From: Lachnospiraceae bacterium
GTDB lineage: Bacteria > Bacillota_A > Clostridia > Lachnospirales > Lachnospiraceae
Length of the DNA stretch: 12,982 nt
Direction of reading: 5' to 3'
NCBI GenBank assembly: GCA_016281675.1
Contig: JAEEJD010000167.1
Span: forward strand, 1-12,982
Below, in pieces: positions 6,740 through 12,982 of this stretch (position 1 is its first letter; the number at the start of each line of letters is the position of its first letter). The position numbers were made by a program, and so were the translations under genes. The notes beneath the pieces are model-generated. The model saw only the letters and a list, made by a program, of their open reading frames with translations. It ran no database searches and was not told where the DNA came from.

Positions 6740-6747
6740 TATCTGCA

Positions 6748-6945
6748 ATGAAAGGTACGGTTAAATGGTTTAACAACCAGAAAGGTTACGGATTCATTTG
6801 CGATGAGCAGGGAAATGATGTATTCGTGCACTATTCCGGACTTAACATGGAAGGCTTCAAGTCTCTTGACGAAGGTGCTTCCGTTGAGTTTGATGTGGTT
6901 AACGGAGAGAAAGGCCCTCAGGCAACAAACGTAACAAAGTTATAA
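6748..6945 (+). CDS. csp: Cold-shock domain protein (CspA family)
   Basis: Small single-domain nucleic-acid chaperone that binds single-stranded RNA/DNA and prevents secondary structure. It has 65 residues, the normal family length. The start [17 protein letters not shown] contains RNP1 (KGYGFI, 12-17) and is followed by RNP2 (VFVHY, 25-29); the ending [10 protein letters not shown] matches the usual C-terminus. It is the only plus-strand gene in the window, divergent from the EIIC operon and convergent with the HD-GYP gene, with which it shares a terminator. The start was taken at ATG 6748 because GGAGG sits eight bases before it. Which of several Csp paralogues it is cannot be told. Confidence 0.96.
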   Translation: MKGTVKWFNNQKGYGFICDEQGNDVFVHYSGLNMEGFKSLDEGASVEFDVVNGEKGPQATNVTKL

Positions 6946-6961
6946 TCTCATAAGCTTGTGC

Positions 6962-6993
6962 CTTTTTAACTTATAGAAGATAGAATTAAAAAG
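6962..6993 (+). repeat. Inverted repeat in the csp 3' region
   Basis: CTTTTTAA (6962-6969) and TTAAAAAG (6986-6993) are perfect eight-base arms around a 16-base loop, between the csp stop and its terminator. It is AU-rich and weak, and has no following T-tract. It may affect mRNA stability, or be chance in AT-rich spacer DNA. Confidence 0.3.
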
Positions 6994-7012
6994 TAACAGA
7001 TCTAGGGATTAT

Positions 7013-7043
7013 AAAAAAGGAACCGCAATCCGGTTCCTTTTTT
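7013..7043. terminator. Bidirectional intrinsic terminator between csp and the HD-GYP operon
   Basis: AAAAAAGGAACCG (7013-7025), loop CAATC, CGGTTCCTTTTTT (7031-7043). The seven-base GC-containing stem is extended by six A:T pairs, so each strand reads stem then U-tract. It can stop csp transcription on the plus strand and the five-gene minus-strand operon that ends at 7058. Confidence 0.92.
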
Positions 7044-7057
7044 ATTGCTTTTCTTCT

Positions 7058-8218
7058 TTATCTGATCACCCTGTTCGGATTCTGTGCCTGAACCTGAGGC
7101 TGATTGTTGTTCATGACCTGCTGTGACATCGCCATGTTCTGCTTGGTCTGCGCTTCGATGCTCATCGACGCATCCCTGATATCCATGTGGACTCTCTGGA
7201 ATGCCGCAACAACCTGCGGATCGAACTGGACTCCCGCGCCCTGGGTGATTATGTTGTATGCTTCTTCATGCGTTTTCGCTTTCTTGTAACTTCTCTCGGC
7301 AACAAGACCGTCGTAAACATCGGCAACCGCCAGGATCCTTGCAAGGATGGGAATGTTGCTGCCCGCAAGTCTGTCCGGATAACCGTTTCCGTCCACTCTC
7401 TCGTGATGATATTTTGCCATCTGGAAAGTGTAGTACAGGAACTTGTTGTTCGGAAGCAGGTAAGCGTATTTCTGTATGGCATTCGCCGCCATCGTAGTGT
7501 GCGATTTCATAAGTGCGAACTCTTCGTCCGTGTACTTTCCGACTTTGCCGAGAACCGCATCCGGAACACCGATCTTACCCATGTCATGAAGACGGGAACT
7601 GAGCAGGATCAATTCGAAATCATTCGGGTCGATCCCGTAGTTGATACCGGATAACAGCATCTCTTTTAACAGGATCTCCATATACTTGGAAACACATATA
7701 CAGTGCATGCCCGTATAAGGGTCCTTCTGTGAGATCAGGTCGGTGATGATACCGATGATGAAATACTCCAGGTTCATGGCGTTTCTCGCCTGGAAGTTCG
7801 CGGCCTGCTGAAGCTGCGAATTGTACGTGTTCATCTGGGATTTGTATTCGAGATTGTTCGCCTGAAGCTCCATACGTTTACGGAGCAGATCGGGTATGAT
7901 GGGCTTTCGGATAAAATCAACGCCCCCGAGTCTGTAGGCCTCCATCTCGGTCGTGTTCTCCTTGTCACCCGACAGGAAAAGCACCGGGATGTTCTTGGTC
8001 TTCTCACTCGCCTTCAGACGCATGATAAAATCGAATCCGTTTATACCCGGCATGGCAACATCCAGAAGGATGAAATCGGGCATGATCGTTGATTTGGCAA
8101 GACGCTGGAGTGCTGTCTTGGGACTGCTGATATCAATAATGCTGTACTGCTTCTCGAGTGCCTTCTTGGCAACAAGAAGTTCGGTATCGTTATCATCGAT
8201 TATCATTATCGTGTACAT
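7058..8218 (-). CDS. Response regulator with HD-GYP c-di-GMP phosphodiesterase domain
   Basis: 386-residue cytoplasmic protein expected to hydrolyse cyclic di-GMP under control of phosphorylation. The receiver domain (about 3-118) is complete: D8/D9, phospho-acceptor D53 in LLDVAMPG, S83, K105 in RKP. A helical linker (119-150) leads to the HD-GYP domain (about 151-345), with metal and signature residues HDMGKIG (H211, D212), H240, HHERVDGNGYP (271-281) and DVYDGLVAERSYKKA (300-314). The tail (355-386) is rich in Q, N and M and looks disordered. The ATG overlaps the end of the upstream hisA-like gene by 13 bases, with GGAGGAG eight bases before it, so the two are coupled. It is the last gene of its operon, before the bidirectional terminator. 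All catalytic residues appear present. Confidence 0.95.
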   Translation of the reverse strand: MYTIMIIDDNDTELLVAKKALEKQYSIIDISSPKTALQRLAKSTIMPDFILLDVAMPGINGFDFIMRLKASEKTKNIPVLFLSGDKENTTEMEAYRLGGVDFIRKPIIPDLLRKRMELQANNLEYKSQMNTYNSQLQQAANFQARNAMNLEYFIIGIITDLISQKDPYTGMHCICVSKYMEILLKEMLLSGINYGIDPNDFELILLSSRLHDMGKIGVPDAVLGKVGKYTDEEFALMKSHTTMAANAIQKYAYLLPNNKFLYYTFQMAKYHHERVDGNGYPDRLAGSNIPILARILAVADVYDGLVAERSYKKAKTHEEAYNIITQGAGVQFDPQVVAAFQRVHMDIRDASMSIEAQTKQNMAMSQQVMNNNQPQVQAQNPNRVIR

Positions 8219-8982
8219 GCAATAATCTCCTCCAGCTTCAGATTGCCTCCGAATATATCAAGCTTGGATCCGACCGTGAAGTCGACTCGGCCCTCACCTG
8301 TATCTTTGAGTTTATCGATATCCTCATATGACGATATCCCGCCCGCATAGCACACGGGACGTTCGGACTCTTTCAGTACCGCAATGAGCCTCTCGTCAAT
8401 ACCGGCGGATTTTCCTTCCGAATCAACAGCGTGAACGAGAAAATCATCGCATGAGCTTTTCAGTCTGTCAAAAAGCTTTGCATCAACGACCTCATCAGAT
8501 ACATTCTGCCATCTGTCGGTCACGATGCGGTAGGCTCCGTCGATATACCTGCAACTGAGGTCAAGCGTTATCCTCTCCCGTCCGACCGCAGATACGAGTC
8601 TTGCAAGATTGTCGTCGTTTATGACTCCGCCCGAAAATACAAAGCTGGTCACTATGACATGACCTGCACCCGCATCGAGAAACTGCTTTGCGTTATCCGC
8701 GTTGATGCCTCCTCCCGCGGATAATCCTCCGGGGTATTCACCAAGTGCCGCAAGCGCCTGGGCTTTAGTTGCCTCATAATATTCGCTTCCCCGCGCGTTA
8801 AGCATTATCACGTGTCCGCCGGGAAGGTCATGTTCTTTATAGAGTCTCGCATAAAACGCAGCGTCCCTGTCGGATACATAATTCTCTTCGGCACTGTCGC
8901 CTTCATCACGAAGCGTGGATCCGACGATCTGTTTTACCTTGCCGTTATGTATGTCGATACAGGGACGAAACTCCATGTTCAC
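8206..8982 (-). CDS. hisA: Eukaryote-type (HIS6-like) HisA isomerase
   Basis: Predicted ProFAR isomerase, the fourth step enzyme of histidine synthesis, a TIM barrel of 258 residues. It resembles yeast HIS6 more than ordinary bacterial HisA: FRPCIDIHNGKVKQIVG near the start, GGGIN (90-94), ITLDLSCR, YAGGISS (212-218) and GSKLDIFGGNL (238-248). The two catalytic aspartates expected for HisA are present (D10 and D141). No other his gene is in the window; it sits between dapB and the HD-GYP gene, 13 bases after dapB. The start is either GTG 8982 (AAGGA four bases before) or ATG 8976 (ten bases before); the difference is two residues. Its ordinary function is well supported by the motifs; why it is placed here is unknown. 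Confidence 0.9.
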   Translation of the reverse strand: MNMEFRPCIDIHNGKVKQIVGSTLRDEGDSAEENYVSDRDAAFYARLYKEHDLPGGHVIMLNARGSEYYEATKAQALAALGEYPGGLSAGGGINADNAKQFLDAGAGHVIVTSFVFSGGVINDDNLARLVSAVGRERITLDLSCRYIDGAYRIVTDRWQNVSDEVVDAKLFDRLKSSCDDFLVHAVDSEGKSAGIDERLIAVLKESERPVCYAGGISSYEDIDKLKDTGEGRVDFTVGSKLDIFGGNLKLEEIIACTR

Positions 8983-8995
8983 TTTATCCTTATGT

Positions 8996-9751
8996 TTAAT
9001 TCAAGACATCGCCCATATCGTATTTGCCGGCGCTCTTTCCGGCCACAAACTTTGCGGCCTCAACTGCACCCTTGGCAAACACGGCTCTTGAGTATGCCGT
9101 ATGCGAGAACGTTATCACTTCATCGCGTCCCGCGAAGATCACATCGTGGTCACCCACGATCGTGCCACCTCTTACGGCCGAGATACCGATCTCGGTATCG
9201 GGTCTTACCATTCTTCGTTCTGACCTGTCGAATACATAGTCCTTCTTCTTCGCAAGTCCCTCATTGACCGAATCCGCAAGGGCAAGTGCCGTACCCGAAG
9301 GAGCATCGAGCTTGGTACGGTGATGCTTCTCCACTATCTCGATATCAAAGCCCGCCTCGGCAAGCTTTGCTGCATTTTCTTTTAATATCTTCTGGATGAT
9401 GTTGATCCCGAGAGACATGTTTGCCGATTTGAACATCGGTATGGCTTCTGACGCTTTTTCGATCTTCGCAAGAGTCTCATCGGTGAGCCCCGTCGTGCAT
9501 TCGACAAGAGGAATCTTGTTTGCGACGCACCAGTCGATCACTTTATCAACGGCAGCACTGTTACCGAAGTCCACAACTACATCGGCCTTTTCCGTGATCT
9601 TCTCTATACTGTCGACTACGGGGAACGATCCGTCCGATGCGGTGTTAAGATCAACGCCTGCCGATATCTCGATATCCGGATCTTCGGCAACTATTCCGGC
9701 GATCATCTTTCCCATACGGCCGTTACAGCCGTGCATGATCATCTTAACCAT
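8996..9751 (-). CDS. dapB: 4-hydroxy-tetrahydrodipicolinate reductase
   Basis: Reduces the DapA product to tetrahydrodipicolinate with NAD(P)H, the second committed step to diaminopimelate and lysine. It has 251 residues, a normal length for the family. The Rossmann loop HGCNGRMGK (7-15) binds the nucleotide; VVVDFGN (58-64) and CTTG (85-88) follow; EKHHRTKLDAPSGTA (141-155) carries the catalytic histidine and the substrate-binding lysine; FSHTAYSR (215-222) closes the C-terminal part. The start ATG overlaps the dapA stop by one base (TAATG), so translation is coupled, with GGGGTG upstream. Diaminopimelate feeds both protein synthesis (lysine) and peptidoglycan cross-links, the material acted on by the wall genes elsewhere in the window. 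Confidence 0.97.
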   Translation of the reverse strand: MVKMIMHGCNGRMGKMIAGIVAEDPDIEISAGVDLNTASDGSFPVVDSIEKITEKADVVVDFGNSAAVDKVIDWCVANKIPLVECTTGLTDETLAKIEKASEAIPMFKSANMSLGINIIQKILKENAAKLAEAGFDIEIVEKHHRTKLDAPSGTALALADSVNEGLAKKKDYVFDRSERRMVRPDTEIGISAVRGGTIVGDHDVIFAGRDEVITFSHTAYSRAVFAKGAVEAAKFVAGKSAGKYDMGDVLN

Positions 9752-10635
9752 TACAGCACCCCGTAATCTTCCATCGCTTTTTTAAGCGTCTGGGCATTCT
9801 CGGGTTCCATCTCGCAAAGAGGACGTCTTAATATTCCGCGGTCCCTTCCCTGAAGTTCAAGTGCTTTCTTGACGGGTATAGGATTAACCTCGCAGAACAG
9901 TGCATTGCAAAGAGGAATGGCATCGAGCTGTCTCTTGGCGGCAAGTTTGGGATCATTGTCAAAGAACGCCTGACAAATGTCATGTGTCTTGCGCGGTGCA
10001 ACATTGGAAAGAACCGAAATGACACCGATACCGCCGAGTGCCATTATCGGAACGATCTGATCGTCGTTTCCGGAATAAAGCTCAATCTTGTCTCCGCAAA
10101 GGCTCATGAGTTTTGCGATCTGAGAGATGTTGCCGCTCGCTTCCTTGATACCTACGATGTTCGGAACGGTTGAAACAAGTGTTGCAGCCGTCTGGGGCAG
10201 AATATTGCAGCCTGTTCTTCCCGGAACATTGTAGAGGATGATCGGGAGCTTAACGCTCTCGGCTACCATTGTGAAATGCTCTATAAGACCCTTCTGGGTT
10301 GATTTGTTGTAATAAGGTGTAACGACAAGAAGTGCGTCAACTCCGTACTTCTCCGCTTCCTGTGAAAGATAGATCGCGGTCTCTGTACAGTTCGATCCGG
10401 TTCCCGCAATGACAGGGATCCTGTGATCAACAACTTCCGCGCAGAACCTGATGCATTCAAGATGCTCCTCGTGTGACAGGCATGATGCCTCTCCGGTCGT
10501 TCCGCACACGACGATCGCATCGGTGCCGTTATCTATCTGGTATTCTATCTGTTCTTTGAACTTATCGTAGTCTACATCTCCGTTCGCAAGAAACGGTGTG
10601 CATATCGCTACTGCTGCTCCTTTGAAAACCGACAT
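9751..10635 (-). CDS. dapA: 4-hydroxy-tetrahydrodipicolinate synthase
   Basis: Condenses pyruvate with aspartate semialdehyde through a lysine Schiff base, the entry to the diaminopimelate/lysine pathway. The 294-residue TIM barrel has the usual length and active site: GTTGEA (45-50; T46, T47), TPYYNK with Y109, YNVPGRTG with Y135 and R140, and Schiff-base lysine K164 in VGIKEAS. SGNDD (188-192) is the conserved late loop. The ATG at 10635 has GGAGG nine bases upstream; an ATG seven bases earlier is out of frame. The gene lies 44 bases after the CheX-like gene with no terminator and no convincing promoter, so it is probably transcribed from the promoter at about 11605-11633. No lysine riboswitch is present in the 44-base gap. 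Confidence 0.97.
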   Translation of the reverse strand: MSVFKGAAVAICTPFLANGDVDYDKFKEQIEYQIDNGTDAIVVCGTTGEASCLSHEEHLECIRFCAEVVDHRIPVIAGTGSNCTETAIYLSQEAEKYGVDALLVVTPYYNKSTQKGLIEHFTMVAESVKLPIILYNVPGRTGCNILPQTAATLVSTVPNIVGIKEASGNISQIAKLMSLCGDKIELYSGNDDQIVPIMALGGIGVISVLSNVAPRKTHDICQAFFDNDPKLAAKRQLDAIPLCNALFCEVNPIPVKKALELQGRDRGILRRPLCEMEPENAQTLKKAMEDYGVL

Positions 10636-10679
10636 TTTTCATAACCTCCGTTTATACTCAAAATTAAACTTTTATGCTG

Positions 10680-11561
10680 TTATCTCGATGACTTGAGACT
10701 GATGATCCAGTCAAGCGGCTGCTGATTGACATAGATCGGGATCACGATCACGCTCGAACCGTTGATCTCCACGGGTTCCGCCGAAAGAACCGGAGGCAAC
10801 AGATTAAGTTCCATTCCCTCTTTGCTCATCGCTGTCGCGAACAGTCCGTCGGAAATATTGATGAATTCGCCGACCGAATCAAGTGCGTTTATATCAACCG
10901 TATCGAAGAATTCCTTTGCAAAAGCTTCGGCTATCGCAAGAATACCTTTGTCGTCCCCCGAGAAAGCATTGATGACGTTGTAATCTCCTATTATCTCCTG
11001 CATTGCTACGGCACCTGTCTGGAAATTGGATGTCGTATATCCGCGCTTAAGCGAAATATCATCAGCAACAAGACGGTTGATACACCTGAACGTCACCGCA
11101 AGAAGCTCTCTGTAAGGTCCTTCGGGCATATCCGGAAGGAAGAGGGGAAGGATTCTGTCAACATCTCCCGACTTGATCGACTCCATGTCGGCGAACGTGA
11201 AGCCGTTCTCCTTCTTGAAATAATCCATCGCTCCCTCGATCTGTTCGAGAGTCAGTATCTCATTGTCTATAGCGCTCTGGCAGAACATCATATACTGATT
11301 GCCCTGAAGAGCCAAAAGGCGTTCGACCTGAACATCCGTAAGATATCCGAGCGATATCGCGATATCTCCGAACTTCCTGTCCATCACCTGCTGTTTACGG
11401 TTAACCTCATCTGCCTGTTTCTCGGTGATCAGTCTCTCGGAAACGGCGATGAGGCCCAGCTTGACTCTCGTCTTGTAGAGCTGCATCTTGATCTGAACGA
11501 ACTCTTCCTCGCTTATGATCTTTTTTCTTACAAGATAATTACCGAAAATATTAGCAAACAT
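10680..11561 (-). CDS. Tandem MshEN-like repeats fused to a CheX-like phosphatase domain
   Basis: 293-residue cytoplasmic protein. Residues 5-28, 34-57, 63-86 and 92-115 form four units with a 29-residue period, matching the 24+5 layout of MshEN c-di-GMP-binding motifs. The third is closest to consensus (KFGDIAISLGYL...Q86); the others have lost the central glycine (K14, R43, E101). The C-terminal half (about 150-290) resembles CheX/CheC phosphatases: FSGDDKGILAI (200-210), the E-x-x-N catalytic signature in GEFIN (E232, N235) and NLLPPVLS (253-260), which parallels TPPTVV of CheX. It may therefore remove phosphate from a receiver, perhaps the HD-GYP regulator at the end of the same operon. 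The ATG has a GGGGGAT ribosome site. It is the first gene of the operon. No named family is claimed. Confidence 0.75.
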   Translation of the reverse strand: MFANIFGNYLVRKKIISEEEFVQIKMQLYKTRVKLGLIAVSERLITEKQADEVNRKQQVMDRKFGDIAISLGYLTDVQVERLLALQGNQYMMFCQSAIDNEILTLEQIEGAMDYFKKENGFTFADMESIKSGDVDRILPLFLPDMPEGPYRELLAVTFRCINRLVADDISLKRGYTTSNFQTGAVAMQEIIGDYNVINAFSGDDKGILAIAEAFAKEFFDTVDINALDSVGEFINISDGLFATAMSKEGMELNLLPPVLSAEPVEINGSSVIVIPIYVNQQPLDWIISLKSSR

Positions 11562-11604
11562 GTTGTATCCCCCATATAAGTCAATACTTACTGCTTATCA
11601 TAGT

Positions 11605-11633
11605 ATTATATTATAATCAAGCACATTTGTCTT
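11605..11633 (-). promoter_or_regulatory. Promoter of the CheX-dapAB-hisA-HD-GYP operon
   Basis: Minus-strand -35 AAGACA (11628-11633), 17-base spacer and perfect -10 TATAAT (11605-11610). A second overlapping TATAAT lies at 11610-11615. Transcription would begin near 11598, about 37 bases before the ATG at 11561. The promoter lies immediately after the typA stop codon; no hairpin with T-tract separates typA from it. Confidence 0.6.
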
Positions 11634-11638
11634 TATTT

Positions 11639-12982
11639 TTATTGATTATTCTTCTGCGCAAATGCTGCACGCTTCCGAAGCGTCGGATCGAGTATCTTCT
11701 TGCGGATGCGAAGCGTCTCGGGTGTGATCTCCAAAAGCTCGTCCGTATCAATGAATTCCAGGGCCTGTTCAAGCGACAGGATCTTGGGCGGTGACAGGCG
11801 AAGCGCCTCATCGGAACCCGAGGCACGCGTATTGGTGAGATGCTTGCTCTTGCAGACATTTATCTCAACATCCTCGGTCTTTCCGGTCTGACCTATGACC
11901 ATTCCGGCATACACCTTCTCTCCCGCACCTATGAACAGCACGCCTCTTTCCTGTGCCTGGAACAGTCCGTATGTTACCGATTCACCCGTCTCGAACGATA
12001 TGATGCTTCCCTGTTTCCTGAACTGTATATCGCCCTTATACGGAGCATATTCGTCAAAGATCGTATTGATTATTCCCTCGCCCTTGGTGTCAGTGAGAAA
12101 CTCCCCGCGGTATCCGATAAGACCTCTTGCGGGAATAGAGAATTCCAGTCTCTGGTATCCTCCCGTTATCGGGGTCATGTTCTGAAGTTCTCCCTTTCTT
12201 GAACCGAGCTTCTCGATAACGTTTCCGGCAAGATTCTCGGGAACATCGATATAAGCTATCTCCATAGGCTCCGTTTTGCGTCCCTTTGAGTCGGTTCGGT
12301 AGAGAACCTCGGCTTTGCTGACAGCGAATTCGTAACCTTCCCTTCTCATGTTCTCGATAAGGACAGACAGGTGAAGTTCTCCTCTTCCTGACACTTTGAA
12401 GGAATCCGTCGAATCGGTCTCCTCAACGCGGAGCGACACATCCGTGTTAAGCTCCCTAAAGAGCCTCTCTCTCAGATGACGGGATGTAACAAACTTCCCC
12501 TCCTGACCCGCAAGCGGGGAATCGTTCACCATGAAGTTCATGGATATCGTAGGCTCCGAGATCTTCTGGAACGGGATGGGAACAACGTTTTCGGGATCGC
12601 ATATCGTATCTCCGATATGAATATCCGCTATACCGGAAACCGCAACGATAGAACCGACACTTGCTTCCTTGACGTTCACCTTGTTAAGGCCGTCATATTC
12701 ATAAAGCGCCGATACTTTGACCTTGCGTTGTTTGTCGGGTTCATGATGGTTGACGATGACAACGTCCTGATTGACCTTTATAGTACCGCTCTCAACCTTA
12801 CCGACACCGATGCGTCCTACATATTCGTTGTAATCGATCGTGCTGATCAGAACCTGGGTTCCCGCATCAAAATCACCTTCGGGTGCAGGTATGTAATTCA
12901 CGATGGCATCAAACAGCGGAACCATTGTTTTCTCCAGTTTATCGGGAGCAGTTCCGCTCATTCCGTTCTTGGCCGACGCATA
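11639..12982 (-). CDS. typA: Translation GTPase TypA/BipA, N-terminal G domain outside the window
   Basis: Ribosome-binding GTPase involved in ribosome assembly and stress or low-temperature growth. 447 residues are visible, running off the right edge; the full protein is usually about 610 residues, so roughly 160 residues with the main G motifs are missing. The visible part begins with YASAKNG, the end of the G domain (SAK motif), then domain II (from about APEGDFDAGTQVLIS), the EF-G-like domain III (GRGELHLSVLIENMRREGYEF region) and domain V, and the TypA-specific C-terminal domain (RASGSDEALRLSPP, then SLEQALEFIDTDELLEITP and TLRKRAAF). The ATG at 12961 is internal and not the start. Neither frameshift nor internal stop is seen. 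It ends two bases before the downstream promoter region begins to overlap its 3' side. Confidence 0.97.
   Translation of the reverse strand, partial: YASAKNGMSGTAPDKLEKTMVPLFDAIVNYIPAPEGDFDAGTQVLISTIDYNEYVGRIGVGKVESGTIKVNQDVVIVNHHEPDKQRKVKVSALYEYDGLNKVNVKEASVGSIVAVSGIADIHIGDTICDPENVVPIPFQKISEPTISMNFMVNDSPLAGQEGKFVTSRHLRERLFRELNTDVSLRVEETDSTDSFKVSGRGELHLSVLIENMRREGYEFAVSKAEVLYRTDSKGRKTEPMEIAYIDVPENLAGNVIEKLGSRKGELQNMTPITGGYQRLEFSIPARGLIGYRGEFLTDTKGEGIINTIFDEYAPYKGDIQFRKQGSIISFETGESVTYGLFQAQERGVLFIGAGEKVYAGMVIGQTGKTEDVEINVCKSKHLTNTRASGSDEALRLSPPKILSLEQALEFIDTDELLEITPETLRIRKKILDPTLRKRAAFAQKNNQ

Noticed and set aside
6733..6747. Upstream TTG start giving a 70-residue cold-shock protein
   Set aside because: It would translate through the GGAGG ribosome site; the ATG at 6748 gives the standard MKGTVKWF start and normal length.
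10636..10679. Separate promoter or lysine riboswitch before dapA
   Set aside because: A TATAAA is present but would start transcription inside the ribosome site, and no matching -35 is seen; 44 bases are far too few for a lysine riboswitch.
11562..11638. Terminator after typA
   Set aside because: Only a 5-bp TAAGT-ATTG-ACTTA hairpin without T-tract is found; it lies in the leader of the next operon.
1..12982. CRISPR arrays, tRNA/rRNA genes, insertion sequences, prophage or defence genes
   Set aside because: No regular direct repeats, cloverleaf-type sequences, transposase motifs or terminal inverted repeats were seen; coding covers almost the whole window with core and signalling genes.

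Overview
The window looks like chromosomal DNA of an anaerobic Gram-positive bacterium of the Clostridia, most likely Lachnospiraceae. This is an inference from the strong GGAGG-type ribosome sites, the Firmicutes-style envelope proteins (GH25, M23-like, PfoR-type EIIC), and a eukaryote-type HisA that I recall from this group. Every gene except one small cold-shock gene lies on the minus strand. Genes are packed tightly, no gene-free stretch exceeds about 150 bases, and I see no tRNA, rRNA, CRISPR array or insertion sequence.

From right to left, in the direction of transcription: the window opens inside typA/bipA (translation GTPase, G domain outside the window). A promoter at about 11605-11633 then starts an apparent five-gene operon: a CheX-like phosphatase domain fused to tandem MshEN-like repeats, dapA, dapB, a HIS6-type HisA, and a response regulator with an HD-GYP c-di-GMP phosphodiesterase domain. 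It ends at a strong bidirectional terminator (7013-7043) shared with the convergent cold-shock gene (6748-6945, plus strand). Lysine/diaminopimelate synthesis is thus bracketed by two signalling proteins.

Back-to-back promoters at 6639-6703 drive the cold-shock gene rightward and a second operon leftward: a PfoR-type PTS EIIC membrane protein, a membrane-anchored M23 (LytM-like) protein lacking all zinc ligands, a bactofilin, a double-receiver protein lacking both phospho-Asp residues, a second receiver protein with one intact and one dead receiver, and a membrane-anchored GH25 muramidase. Immediately downstream, with its own near-consensus promoter, lies pilB/gspE, the type IV pilus or type II secretion ATPase, cut by the left edge.

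The common themes are cell-envelope shaping (bactofilin, M23 pseudo-peptidase, muramidase, DAP synthesis) and receiver/c-di-GMP signalling (four receiver-bearing or CheX-type proteins, an HD-GYP enzyme, and two proteins with 29-residue-periodic MshEN repeats). A testable picture is a surface module in which c-di-GMP and phosphorelay signals tune pilus assembly and wall remodelling. The strongest unusual points are the series of inactivated receivers, the dead M23 next to the bactofilin, and the four-repeat MshEN-CheX fusion.
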